From Malassezia japonica (Eukaryota; Basidiomycota; Malasseziomycetes; Malasseziales; Malasseziaceae): 64,000 nt of DNA. A program made the translations under genes and the position numbers. The notes beneath the pieces were generated by a model. It saw nothing but the letters and a program-made list of their open reading frames with translations, ran no database searches and was not told where the DNA came from. The DNA lies in the NCBI RefSeq assembly GCF_029542785.1, contig NC_083378.1, positions 248,001 through 312,000 of the forward strand, written 5' to 3'. This document shows, piece by piece, positions 22,101-33,475 of the stretch. Every line of letters begins with the position of its first letter. Positions within the stretch are counted from its first letter, which is position 1.

Positions 22101-24453
22101 CTACGACGAGCCACACGTACGACAAGGGAAGCCGTCATGCGTCGCATTGGGGCACTGGCACTGCTGCACCCAGTGCAGCAGATTGCCCACACGGTTCATA
22201 CTCTCGCCCGTCTTGGGGTCCGAGGGGGGGCTCGCGCTCGCTTCGAGCAGCAGGTTCAGCTGGCGCAGCTCGCGCTCGGCGGCGGCGACCATGTCGAGCC
22301 CATCTTTGCTCGGCTGGAGGAGCATCGAGTCGTCGCTCGTGTCTTGCGTGCGCAGCTGCACGCTGTCCGCCGACACGTCCGGCCGGCTCGCCTGGAGGCC
22401 GGCGGGCGAGCCCTCGGGCGTCTCGTCCGCACTCGCACGCGACGTGAGCGACACGCGGTAGCGCCGCCCGTCGCTCGGCCGCCGTGCACTGTCGCGCGAG
22501 TAGTCGAGCACCCCCCCAAACGAGCGCTCCCCGTCGCTGCTCATGGTACGGCGGGGCGGCGTCGAGGACGGCTGGTCGAGGCCGAGTTTTGGCTCGCCTT
22601 GCACGCCGAGGCGCTCGTGCAGATCACGCACCGTCTGGCGGAGCGCGTCGAGCTGCGCCTCGGCGTGCACCGCGCGGTCGTTGGCCTTGGTCAAGGCGCG
22701 CTCGCGCTCGAGCAGCAGCTCTTCGGACGAGGCGAGCGACGCCTTCATCACGTTCAGCTGCCCCTCGAGCGAGTCGACCGTCTTTTCGTACTCGACAATC
22801 ACCGGCTCGGCGGACGCCAAAAAGTCGGGCGCGCTGCCGGTACGCTGCGCGGCCTGCTGTCGGTCGAGGTGGATGAGCTCGGCAGTGAGCTGCACATTCT
22901 TGCGGCTCAGTGCCGAGTACTTTTCCTGCCACGCAAGCAGCTCTTGCTCGGCGTCCGAGTGCACCATACTCGGCGAGCGCTTCTCGGGCGAGGCCATAAT
23001 CAGCTCGTTCGACGAGCGCACCAGCTCGAGCTCTTTGCGCAGGCGCAGGACCTGCGCTTGCAGGTACTCGACGCTGCCCCACCCCGCCTCGGTCTGGTTG
23101 CGCTCGACCGTGTTGCGGATGTGCCGCGCGCGCTGCGCATAGTGCAGCGTATTCAGCGTCTCGTTCACATTCGCCTCGAGCATCGAGATACAGGCGATCA
23201 TGAGGGTGTGCGCATTTCCTCCCAGGCTGTCCTGCAGCAGTCGCGTCAACTTGCTGTCGCGGTAGGGAATGTGCGTCGCACGCCGCGCCTTGGCGGGATC
23301 ACTCAGCGTGCTAATCACGTTGCCGAGCGCGTGCAGGCCCGAGTTGATCGAGATGCCTTCGCGCACGCGGTCGCCGGTCGCTGCGGTACGCTTCAGACGC
23401 TCCGAGCCGGCCAGGTCGACAAAGTGCAGCTTGCTCGTCGTCACGACAATCTCCTCGTCGCTGCGCCGCGGGCGCGGCGTCTGGGCAGGACGCGTGGGCG
23501 TCATGGGGCGCGTGGGCGTCGCGGCACGCTGGAATCCAAACGCGCTGCGCGCGCCGAGCGTCGGAAGGCCCGAGCGCGGCGTGCGCGGTGCGAGCGGTGT
23601 CGCGGGCGTCTGCATCGCGCGCTCCGGGCTCGCTGCACCGCCGAGGGCAGAGCGTGCGCGATCCGGCCCAGCCTTTCGTTTCCGCGTGAGCGACAATGAA
23701 AAGATGGCGTGCGAGCGCGAGGACTGCGTGTTCATCTCCGTCTCGTGCGTCTGGCGAATGGCCATGCCGTTCTGGAGGAGCGCGACGACGTCCGACGCGC
23801 ACGTCGCCTGGCGCTGGCGCAGTCCCGTCCAGACGATCTCGCCCGCGCGCGTCTCGCGGATCTGCACCTGGTTGGGCGCATCGACGTCTGGATCGGCAAG
23901 CAGGTCGATCAGATCTTCATTGTAGAGCTCGAGAAACGACGCCTGGAGCGTGTACTCGCTCTGGGCGTCGTCGTCGTTCTTGAGGCTCTCGAAAATTTGC
24001 ACGGCAGCGCGCGGAATAATTCCGATGGTCTCGTCGAGCTCGCCATGCAGCGCCTCGTCCTCTGTGATCTCCTCGCTGGCTTCGGACGTGCCCATGGAGT
24101 ACGACTTGCCGCTCGACGTCTGGCCATAGGCAAAAATCGTCGTGTTGTACCCGTCCAGAAACCGGCGCACGAGCGGCTCCACACTCGCATTGTACACAGA
24201 CACCTGCGCAGCCTCTGGCTCAAACACCCGGTCAAACGTAAAGTGGTGCCGCGTCTCGCGCTGCGTCGAGGAGGGGAGGAGCGTCGGTTCCACGACGAGT
24301 GCCGTCGGCGACGTCTGCGCCACAACGGTGCGCAGCGGCCGCGGCACCGGGCGCGACATGTCTCCTACCGCATCTGGGCGGATACGCACAGCTGCATTAG
24401 CGAATACACCTACCGACTTGCACCGCGGTCGACGCCCCGCTGTCCATGGCCAT
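22101..24453 (-). CDS. Kinesin motor protein, kinesin-4-like
   Basis: A 776-residue N-terminal motor kinesin. The motor has AVRIRPD, FTFDRVF, P-loop FAYGQTSSGKSYSMGT, switch I NTQSSRSHAIFSLSL, switch II VDLAGSERLKRTAATGDRV and GISINSGLHALGNVISTLSD. The GQTSSGKS P-loop and 'SERLKRT..TGDR..EGI.IN.GL.ALGNVIS' pattern favour kinesin-4 (KIF4/KIF21). A coiled-coil stalk and a Ser/Pro-rich tail follow. The C-terminus is cysteine/histidine-rich (VQQCQCPNATHDGFPCRTCG). A 22-nt intron (24413-24392) joins MAMDSGASTAVQV to AVRIRPDAVGD; without it the essential first beta strand is lost. The 56-bp promoter shared with LIS1 holds two CACGTG boxes. Confidence 0.88.
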
Positions 24454-24481
24454 CGCCGCGTAACGCGGAGTGTTGCTCTGC

Positions 24482-24497
24482 CACGTGGGACCACGTG
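24482..24497. promoter_or_regulatory. Twin CACGTG boxes, kinesin-4 / LIS1 divergent promoter
   Basis: Two CACGTG hexamers at 24482-24487 and 24492-24497 are spaced 10 bp start to start (one helical turn). They fall within a gap of only 56 bp between two microtubule-related genes. Confidence 0.6.
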
Positions 24498-24509
24498 CTC
24501 ACGGCGTCC

Positions 24510-25868
24510 ATGAGCGCCTTGTCGGAGCGGCAGCGCGAGGAGCTGCACCGTGCGCTGCTCGAGTACCTCTCTCAGAGCGAGTTTCACGAGGCGTACGATG
24601 CGCTGAAGAATTGCACCGCGCTGGAGCACACGCCGGACGCCAAAGGCAAGTATGCGGGCCTCCTCGAGAAAAAATGGCTCAGCACGATCCGCCTCCAGAA
24701 AAAGGTACGTCGTGGGGCTTATGCAGAATATGGAGCTCGAAAACAAGGTGCGGCAGCTCGAGAAGGAGCTGAATGCAGCACCTAGTGCACGGAGAGGTGC
24801 GTCCGTCCAGGACTGGTACCCCCGGAACCCCGCGCGGCACGTCCTGGTCGGCCACCGGCAGGTGGTGACCGACGTCGCGTTCCATCCCCAGTTTAGCCAG
24901 CTGGCGACAGCGAGCGACGACGCGACGATCAAAATATGGGACTGGGAAACGGGCGAGCTGGAGCAGACGCTCAAAGGGCATACAAAGCCCGTGCAGTCTG
25001 TCGCATTCGACCACAGCGGGCAGTATCTGGGTACGTTGCCTTACTCACCCAGTCTCCTGCTCGTCCGACCTCAGCGTCAAGATATGGGACATTGCAGCAG
25101 GCTGGAAGAACGTGCGCACGCTACACGGCCACGAGCACAGCGTGTCGTGCGTCCGCTTCCTGCCGGGCGACCGGCACATTGTCTCTGCCTCGCGCGACCG
25201 CACACTGCGTGTGTGGGAGACTGCGACAGGCTTTTGCACACGCACGCTGCACGGCCATGACGACTGGGTGCGCACGGTGGACGTGTCGGAGGATGGCCGC
25301 ACGTTGGTCAGCGGCTCCAACGACCATACCCTCCGGCTGTGGGACGCGCAAACGGGCGAGGCGCGGCACGAGCTGCGGGGCCACGAGCACGTCGTCGAGT
25401 GCGTCGCATTCGCACCGATGTCCGCCTACGCCAACATCCGCACGCTCGCGGGCATCCGCATGCCGCGCGACGATCCGAGCGCGTCGCTTCCCGGCCAATA
25501 CATTGCTTCCGGTTCGCGCGACAAGACGATCCGCGTATGGAGCCAGCAGGGACAATGCCTGCGCGTACTGGTACGTTTCTCCCCTAACCCAGTCTGGACA
25601 CGATAATTGGGTACGCGCGCTGGCCTTTTCGCCCAGCGGCAAGCACCTCGTCTCGGTCAGCGACGACCGCACGATGCGTGTATGGGAGTTAAGTAGTGGC
25701 CGGTGCGTGCAGACCGTCGATGCGCACAGTCACTTTGTGACGAGCCTTGCGTGGGGCCGCAGCCGCGTCTCGGACGCATCAGACTCCAGCGCCGAGCCCA
25801 CAGCGCATCCCGTGAATGTCGTCGCGACCGGCTCGGTGGATCTCTCCGTCAAGGTCTGGGCGCCGTAG
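24510..25868 (+). CDS. PAC1: Lis1/Pac1 dynein regulator (LisH + WD40)
   Basis: Binds the dynein motor and, with Num1 and NudE/Ndl1, positions nuclei and spindles. The 430-residue protein has a LisH motif (ELHRALLEYLSQSEFHEAYD, residues about 11-30), a short coiled coil (RLQKKNMELENKVRQLEKEL) and seven WD40 repeats, for example HRQVVTDVAFHPQFSQLATA, SDDATIKIWDWETGEL, IVSASRDRTLRVWE, ASGSRDKTIRVWS and GSVDLSVKVWAP at the C-terminus. Three 22-nt introns (24705-24726, 25031-25052, 25571-25592) restore perfect WD repeats, for example GQYLVSCSSDLSVKIWD and RVLSGHDNWVRALAF. The start at 24510 (MSALSERQREEL) is standard for the family. It diverges from the kinesin-4-like gene, another microtubule protein. 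Confidence 0.96.
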
Positions 25869-25899
25869 TGTATTATAGTATTTTGTGGAATTACGTACG

Positions 25900-25915
25900 C
25901 GTCGCGTCGCGTCGC
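25900..25915. promoter_or_regulatory. ACGCGT (MCB-like) cluster before DPB4
   Basis: TACGCGTCGCGTCGCG-type sequence immediately upstream of the DNA polymerase epsilon subunit gene. ACGCGT is the MBF site of fungal S-phase genes. The assignment is by motif only, in GC-rich DNA. Confidence 0.4.
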
Positions 25916-25925
25916 TCTCGAAACG

Positions 25926-26598
25926 ATGGCGGACGTCGCTACGCTGCTGAGCAGTGCCCCGCCGGAAGAGGAGGTTGAGCGGACCGAGGAAGCTGCCGAG
26001 GAGTCTGCGCGTGAGGACCTCTACCTCACGGCCAAGACCATGACGGCGACCAACGCCGCGGGCGGCACATTTGGCCTCGGCATCGACCAGTACGAGCTGC
26101 CCAAGGCCTCCATCTCGAAGCTCGCACGCAGCGAGATTCCCGAGTCGGTGCAGCTGCGCAAGGACACGCTGTCGGCGCTCGTCAAGTCGTCGTCCGTGTT
26201 TGTGAGCTATTTGAGTACGTATCCTCTCTGACGCAGCCGCCGCATCGCACGACGTCGCCATTGCGCGTGGCAACAAGACGATCTCTGCGGCGCACGTCCT
26301 CGACGCATTGCGCGAGCTCGAGTTTCCCGCGTCGATGCGCAAGGAGCTGCGCGAGCAGCTCGAGGCGTACCGCGACCTGCAGAAGAAGTCGGCCGCCGCA
26401 CGCGCCGACGCCGCTGCACGCAATCGCGCCGCGGCCAAGGCGCGGGCCGCGACGGAAAAGGCGGAAGGCGGGGCCGCAGCGGATACCACGATGGAGGCTG
26501 ACGAGATGATCGACAAGACGGACGACGCCGAGGAGGGCGACGTGTCCGTCGACGTGGCTTCTACGCAGGCTATGGACATGGACGCGGCCCAATCGTAG
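25926..26598 (+). CDS. DPB4: DNA polymerase epsilon histone-fold subunit Dpb4 (POLE3)
   Basis: A histone-fold subunit shared by DNA polymerase epsilon and ISWI-type remodellers. The 216-residue product carries [40 protein letters not shown] and, after a 22-nt intron (26215-26236), [20 protein letters not shown] then [11 protein letters not shown] basic, alanine-rich helix and an acidic C-terminus follow. The 57-bp gap behind LIS1 contains an ACGCGT element, the MCB site of S-phase genes, which would fit cell-cycle control of a replication gene. The start is at 25926 ([10 protein letters not shown]). Stops of this gene and the convergent MYST gene are 14 bp apart. Confidence 0.9.
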
Positions 26599-26612
26599 AC
26601 TGTACAAATACA

Positions 26613-28504
26613 TCATGCGTCTTGCTTGATCTCGGGCGCATCGGCGAGCGAGGCCGCGGCGTCGGTCGTGTCGAGCGCAGGCCGGGGGCGGGGCAGCAGG
26701 AACGGCGTCCAGCGCAGCTTGTCTGGCTCGAGACGCACGTAGTTTTTCGCGTCGTGCTTGGCGAGGTACGCCTGGACCGCCTCTGCGTCCCACTCCAAGC
26801 GGTAGTCGTTCAGCGGCGTGTCGGGCGCGGGGTGTGCCTGCGGCTCCGACTGCGTAAAGAACTCGGGCGGGAGGCGGCCGTGCTCCGTGCCGTTGTGGAA
26901 CGGGACGAGGATCGCACGGTCTTGCAGGGTATACAGCACATCCTCCATCTTCATGCCGGTCGCGGCGCACAGGTCTGGGTGAGCAACGAGACGTACCTTG
27001 GAGTGTGGGCGGGCTCTTGGCCTCGTGCAGTAAGCGGTAAATGGCCAGCGTCCAGTAGCTCCGGTAGGTCAGGAAACCGAGATCCGACAGCGGTTTTTCC
27101 GGCGAGCCGAGGCGCCCTTCCTTTTGGGAGAGGAGGTAGCTCATCGCGATCAAAAAGTACCCCCAGCCCCGGCGCTGGTGGATGGGAAGCGTCATAATGC
27201 AGCTCACGTTGTAGTCCATCGGGCTGCGCTTCTCTTTTGAATAATAGCCGACAAAGTGCGAGCCGGTCGCGTCGCTCTCGACAAACACGTAGAACAGAAA
27301 CGGCTCCACGTCGTAGTACAGCGTCTTGTGGTCGAGAAACAGCTTCGCAAGCAGGCACAGGTTCTGGCAGTAGATCTTGTTCTTGCTTCCGTCCACCTCA
27401 AAGACGGAGATGTTGTTCGCACGGTAGATCTCCTGGCCCGGCGGGTAGTGCATGATGCATTTGAGGCGGTGCCGCGTTGCCATGAACCGGCTCTTCATGT
27501 ACTTTAGGCAGAACTCGCACATCCACAGGCGGCCGTCCGGCACCGAGCTGTACTCTTCCGGAAACGGCGCCTGGAACCAGGTATCGATGTCGTACGCGCC
27601 AAAGCGGATCATGCGCACGGGCTGCGCGACACTCGTGTCGTCCGTCGCGGTGCTCGCAGGGCTCGCAAAACGCGCGTCGCTCGCGACCGACGCGGCGCGC
27701 TGCGGAAGGCGCGCGAGGCCGCCGGCCTGCGTGCTCACTGCACCGCCCAGCTGCTCTTCGGCCGCGTGCTTGCTGCTCTGGAAACGCGCGCGGTCGCTCG
27801 CACTGGGGTCGTTTTGGTGCGTCAGCGCGTCGTCGCCGCTCAGGAGGCCGGCAAACGGCTCGTCGTCCTCGACTGCCTCTGCCTCGTCCTCGTCCTCGTC
27901 CGAGTCGGACTCGATGAGCTTGATGCGCTTGCTTGCCTCATCCTTGGGACGGCGCAGGCGCACCACCGTCGGCTTTGGCGAGGCTTCCGGCGTCGCGCGC
28001 GGCGACGGTCGTGCGCTCTTGGCCTTGACCGGCTTCTGCATCTCGCCGGCGCGGCACGTCGGGCAGTACCACATCCCCCGCGGCGGCTTGCTCAGCGCCG
28101 GACGCAAACAGTACAAGTGCCAGCCGCGGTCGCAGCGGTCGCAAAACATGATCTGCTCGTCGTCCCCTTTGTCGAGGCACACTTCGCACGTCTTGCACTC
28201 CATACAGTACCAGTTGTACCCTTGTACGGTCTCCGTCTTTTTCCCGCCCACATCCCAGTGCATACACGACGGATGGCCTGCGTCAGCGACACTACGTACC
28301 ACAGCTGCCGCACTCGGTGCACATGATAAGCGGCTCCGGCTGCTTCGTGATCCTGTTCTCCTCCTCTGTGCCGAGGCAAAACGCACAGAGCTGCACACGT
28401 CCATGCACCTTATTAATACCCTGCGACTTGACTACGCCATGCCGCCGGCGCCCCGCCGCCGTCTTCTTCGAGGCATCCCCCGCCGAGTCCGGCGTTCCGC
28501 GCAT
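26613..28504 (-). CDS. MYST-family histone acetyltransferase with N-terminal PHD fingers (Mst2/Sas3/KAT6-like)
   Basis: A 615-residue acetyltransferase, probably for histone H3 in a NuA3-like complex. The N-terminus is a tandem PHD region: CAFCLG...[18 protein letters not shown], then [20 protein letters not shown]...[17 protein letters not shown] and MWYCPTCR. An acidic linker precedes the MYST domain. The MYST C2HC finger is [20 protein letters not shown]. The catalytic core has [30 protein letters not shown]-binding [20 protein letters not shown] and the catalytic Glu region [11 protein letters not shown]. Two 22-nt introns (28299-28278, 26996-26975) restore GSCGHPSC and [15 protein letters not shown]. 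The start is set at 28504; 28549 is an in-frame alternative. Confidence 0.92.
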
Positions 28505-28556
28505 GCCGCGTAGGAACAAGCGCGACGCGACGCGTCCTTTACTAAACAATGTGGAG

Positions 28557-31500
28557 CTACTTGCGGCGGAGGGCCGTGGCCTTGGCGGCGAGGTCCTGCT
28601 CCAGCCGCTCGTTCTCTAACCGGAGTTCTTCGAGCACCTTGCGTGCGGCCGAGCTCATCTTGCGCTCGGACCGCAGGTCGCTTAGCACGCGGTCGGTGTC
28701 CTGCAGCGACTTGTTGCGCTGAGTGTGGCGCATCTCGTCCTCGAGCTTCTTGATGCGCGTCTCGTACTCGGCGCGCACCTGGCGCAGCGTCAGGTCGGCG
28801 CTCTGCTTGACCTTGCGCAGCTCGTCGCGCGCAGCATCGCGCTCCTTCTCGGCCTGATCGTCGCGCTCGGGCGTCGCACTCGCGGCCTTGGCGAGCTGCT
28901 CATTGTCCTGCTGCAGCCGCTGGCGCGTACGTTCCAGCGACTTGGTGTAGGACGTGAGCTCCTGCAGCTCGGTCTGCACGTCGCTCAGCTGGCGGTCGGT
29001 GTACTTCTTCGCCTCTTCTAGCACGTGCACGTGCTCGACAATCGTCTTGTTCTGCACCGACATCAAGCGCTTGTGCTCGGCCTCGGCGCCGCTCAGGGCA
29101 CTCTGCGCTTTGGCGAGCTCGGCGCCCTTGGACTTGGCCTCGGCCGCGGCTTGGGTGTACTGCGCCTCGAGCCGGCCGACCTTGGCCTCGAGCGACTCGC
29201 GCGCGGACTTTTCTTGCGTTAGCGCGCGCTGCGCAGTCCGGTTTTCGTTCTGCGCGACGTCTCGCGCCTCGATGAGCGCACGCGCGCCGCTCTCGTTCGC
29301 GGCGTGCTTCTCCGAGAGCGACGTGTGCTGCGCCTCGAGCGCCGCCACCTTCTTTTCGAGGTTCGACGCACGCTGCTCCGCCGCAGCAAGCGCGGCGCTG
29401 GACGCATCGCTGCGCTCGGCCACGTCGCGTGCACGCGCTTCGTGCTCCGACGCACGCTGCTCGGCCCGCGCTTGCGCCTCGGCCTTTGCCGCAAGCTCCG
29501 CGTTGACCGCGGCGATCTGCGACTCGAGCGCACGGCGGCGCTCGTCGTGCGCGGCTTCGTTGGTGGACGTCGCACTGCGCGCCGCTTCGAGCTCTGCGCG
29601 GACGCTCTGCAGCTCGTTTTCGTGCCGCGCGCCGAGGTCGCGGACGTGCGCCTCGGCCGCATCGGTGTGCTCGTGCAGCGCCGCACGCGCAGACGCGAGC
29701 GCCTCTTGCAGCTGTGCGTACTGGTCCTCGGCGCTCTCTTTGGCCTTTTCGAGGTCCGCGCGCTCGCTCAGCGCCGCGTCCAGCTGGGTCGAGAGGCCGC
29801 GCAGGTCGGCGGCCATCTCCGACTCGCGCTGCGCGCCTTCCTCGAGCTGCGTGGTGAGGCGCACCACGTCCTGCTCGAGTGCGTCGTGCGCCGCCTGCAG
29901 CTCGGAGAGCTGCTCACTGAGCGCTTTGTGCTCGGCGGCGCGGCTGTCGGCATCCGCACGCAGCGTTGCCGTCGCGCCTTCGAGCGCCGCAAGCGCTTCG
30001 GCGGCCTGCGCCGCGTCGCGTGCCGCCGCGTCGCACCGCTCGCGCTCGGCGGCGAGCTGCGCCTCGAGCGTCGCGAGCGCCGCACGTTCTTGCTCGTCAC
30101 GCTGCGCACGCTCGCGTGCCATGGCCTGCTCGAGCTCGCGGCGCTTGCGTTCCTCGTCGTCCTGCGACGCAGCAAGGAGCGGCAGGAGCTTGGTGTACAA
30201 GCGCCACCACGGCCAGCGCTGCAGCTCGGCGTACGCCCGGCCGTGCTCTTGGATGGTGATCGTGGCGGCGGCGCGGCGCAGGCGCTTTTGCAGGCGGCGC
30301 ATCTCTTTCGCACGGCGTGCGGCCGCGTTGAAGCGCGTAAAGATGTCGTGCAAGCAAGCGTCGCGGTGCTCTTCCATCTCGGCGAGGACGCCGGCCTTGA
30401 AAAAGATCTTGGTAAGACCGATCTTGAACACGTCGTCGGCGAGCGGGAGCGCCTTGGCGATGCGCTGGCTCATTAGGCGGCCGTCCATACCACCCTCGAC
30501 GTCCGGCGCGAGCAGCGCATACCGGCTGCAAAACTCGGAAAAGAGCAGGCGGTTGGGGTAGCCGAGGCGCGCGATGCGGATACCTTCGAGCACACCGTTG
30601 CAGCGCAGCTGGTCGAGTACCAGCGGCAGTTCCATGCGCCCCGGCTTGCGCTCGCTGTTTGGCACGATACAGCGCACAAAGTGGGGCTGCGTCGCATCGA
30701 GCTGCGCCATGAGCGACGCGAGCTGCTCCTTGTGGCGCTGGCCGACGGTGCGGAAAGCGCCGCGGCGGCCGCCGCGCGGCGCCTCGGTCGGCGCCTCGAA
30801 CTCGGCAAAGAGCCCCGCGAGGAACGGCGTGTGCGATGCGGCGAGAACACGCGCCACGTTCTCGTTCAGCGGATCGCGGTTCTTGTCGAGCCACTGCTCG
30901 GTGTTGTACTCGACATTCCCGGCGTAGTGGCGCACGACAAAGCGCTTGACCTGGCGCGAGGCGACAAACTTGGTCGTGTCGCTCTTGGACTGCCACGTCG
31001 CACTCAGTTTGTCGGTAAAGGTCTGGTCGCTGGCCTTGGGCATGATACACTCTTCGTCGAGGCACGACAGAATACCGATCGGACTCGTGGACTCAATCAG
31101 GTCGATCGTCGGCTGCAGATCCAGGCCAAAGTTGACATAGTCCCACTGAATGTGCTCGCGAGCATACTCTTCCTGCTCGAGCATAAACATGTGGTGGTTG
31201 AAGAACTGCTGCAGCCTTTCGTTTGTATAGTTGATGCAGAGCTGCTCGAACGAATTCGTCTCAAAGATCTCAAAGCCGGCAATGTCGAGCACGCCGATAA
31301 AGCGCGACTTGCTCGTCGGGCGGTCGAGCACATGGTTAATGCGGTCGACGAGCCACCCAAACGTCTTTTCGTACATGGTCTTGCACAACGCCGCGATCTC
31401 GTCCGTGACCTGCTTCTTGTTGCGCGCCTGCGTCACCGTCTCGCGGCCCGCACGCACCGTCGGGCGTACGAGCGCGCTGGAGAGCTTGCTCGGCTCCACG

Positions 31501-32640
31501 CCGAGCACGTCACACACCACGTCGAGCTGCCCGGGGTTGGTAATACGCGCCTGCTCCGAGCGGTCCTCGGCGATCTCGAGGTTGCCGAGGTGCAGAATCG
31601 CGGCGACGACGCGGAACAGGTCCTCTTCCTCGTCCTCGCTAAAGCCCATCGTCTGCAGCGCCGAGCGCAGGTGGTGCCACTCGTGCGAGTCGTCCACGCC
31701 TTCGACGTCTTTGCGCGACGACTTAAGAAACGCGTACGAGTCGGGGAAGCTCGTAAGCCGCAAAGCGTCCAGCAGGCCCTTGTCGCGGCTGCGCAAGAGC
31801 TGGTAAAAGATATGAAAGTTGCGCTCGTTGGTGCTGCGGCTGTGCACGCGGCTCTTTTCGAGGAGGTACCACTCGATATGCCCGCCGGCGATCGCGCCGT
31901 GCGCGGTAAACTCGATGCGAATAAACTTGCCGAATCGGCTCGAGTTGTTGTTGCGGACGGTCTGCGCATTACCAAACGCCTCGAGAATGGGATTCGCCTG
32001 GAGGATCTGGCGCTCGAGCAGGCCGAGCGGCTCGTGGGACAGCCGCCGCGAAGCGTGCACCGCATCTGCGTCTGCATCGACCGCCACCGCGGCCAGGTAC
32101 TGGATCACGCGCTTCGTGTTCTCCGTCTTGCCCGCGCCCGACTCACCCGTGATGAGCAGACTCTGGTTCTCCTGCATGTGGATCATGTTTTGGATCGCCC
32201 CGTCGGCGACCGCAAAGATGTGTGGCGGATTCGCCTCGCGCCGCATGCCTTTGTACTGCTCAACCGTCGCCTCCGAGTAGATCGGCAGCGCATGGTACGG
32301 ATTCACGGCGACCAGGAAAAGGCCCGAGTAGGTCTGGGTCAGCTTCGCAACGCACATAGATCAGCGAGCTAAAGTAGCGCTGACGCAGATTGTGCACAAC
32401 CGACGCCTCGTTCAAAAAGGTCAGGTCCGCAATGTCCTCCACCTTGTCAAACTTGATGGGGTTCATCTCGCTCAGCGTCGCGGTCGGCACCGTAAGCACC
32501 GTGCCGTTCGCAAGGCACACCATGCTCTCGCTCCCTTTTTCCTCCACGACATAGGCAGACACATAGCCTTCAGTAGCATCGGGGACCCACACATCCTTGC
32601 GGTCGGGGTCCGTATTGACCAACGGCTTCGCGCCTACCAT
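28557..32640 (-). CDS. MYO1: Class II myosin heavy chain
   Basis: The conventional myosin of the cytokinetic ring, 1353 residues. An SH3-like N-terminal segment (DRKDVWVPDATEGYVSAYVV) precedes the motor: P-loop GESGAGKTENTKRVIQYLA, switch I NNNSSRFGKFIRIEFT, switch II DIAGFEIFETNSFEQLCIN, and actin-binding HFVRCIVPNSERKPG and LVLDQLRCNGVLEGIRI. One IQ-like helix (ATITIQEHGRAYAELQRW) leads to a coiled-coil tail of about 560 residues. That tail is much shorter than the roughly 1000 residues of many class II myosins and is alanine-rich. A 22-nt intron at 32355-32334 joins YFSSLIY to TYSGLFLVAVNPY. The start at 32640 (MVGAKPLVNTD) is the first ATG. Confidence 0.95.
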
Positions 32641-32738
32641 TGCGCACGGTCGACGCGTCCAGCAAGGAGCGAGCGTGTTGATGTGGCGCGTGTTTATCCA
32701 ATCACCGTGCAGGCACTGCCGCCTCCACATGGAACACG

Positions 32739-33474
32739 ATGCCACTGCATCTGGCGCCGAAGAAGAGCTATCGTAGGTGGAGGCGCTGACCCAGATCCGT
32801 ACAACCGCGAGAACGTTGAGCGGGTACGGCGCGACGAGGAGGAGGCGCGTACGAAGGACGAGGCGGAGGCGCAGCGTTTGGCGGATGCGGACCGCAGCGA
32901 CCGCCTCGAGACGCTGCGGCGGCGGCGCGACGTGCGCGACGGCGTCGCGGTCGAGACGAACAACGCGTCGATCACGACGCACGACGGCCACATTAACTTT
33001 TGGCAGGACTGCGAGAGCGGGCACATGCCGCAGGCAAAGGAGGCGCCGAAGCAAGAGTCCCTGTCGCAGTACATGGAAAAGACCGCCCTCGAGCTCAAGC
33101 CGTGGTACGCCAATGCGGACCTGCGCAACGGGCGCGAGCAGCGAAAAACCGAGGATGAGCAGTTGGAAGACTGCTACAAGGATACGGTGCGCAAGTCGTC
33201 ACACGATCCCCTGAACGCCGTGCAGACGTACATGCGGCAAAAAGCGCCGCCACGCACCTGGGGGGCGAAGCGCGCGTCCGAGCCGCAGTCGATGGAGGAC
33301 GAGCGGCAGGCACGCGAGGCGCGCGAACGTGAGCGCGCCGCACAGCTGCGTGCGAAGCGCACGCCAGACCGGTTTTTTCGAAACGAGGCTCGTGCGCGGC
33401 GTGACGCACGAAGCCGAGACGAGTCCCGCACGCACGCCCACGAACGAGCCAAGCAGCGACGGACTCTGGGCTGA
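32739..33474 (+). CDS. LENG1-like protein with Cir_N domain (probable spliceosome-associated)
   Basis: A 237-residue, highly charged protein. After removal of a 22-nt intron (32773-32794) the N-terminus reads MPLHLAPKKSYHPYNRENVE followed by RVRRDEEEA. This is the Cir_N signature (K-S-W/Y-hP.N..N...V.rdE) found in LENG1, CWC25 and related splicing proteins. The middle contains HINFWQDCESG and KTALELKPWYA; 'WY' after a poly-charged region is also seen in LENG1. The first coding exon is only 34 nt. A role in splicing is inferred from the family and not shown here. The stop codon ends at 33474 and the FAN1 start codon begins at 33476, leaving one base between the genes. Confidence 0.78.
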
Positions 33475-33475
33475 G

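Noticed and set aside
22101..24974. Kinesin frame read through its first intron to a start at 24974
   Set aside because: The extension lies antisense to LIS1 and replaces the conserved first beta strand. Splicing a 22-nt intron gives a normal kinesin N-terminus.
33329..33475. N-terminal extension of FAN1 into the LENG1-like coding sequence
   Set aside because: The frame is open, but the added residues lack family similarity. It is kept only as an alternative start.
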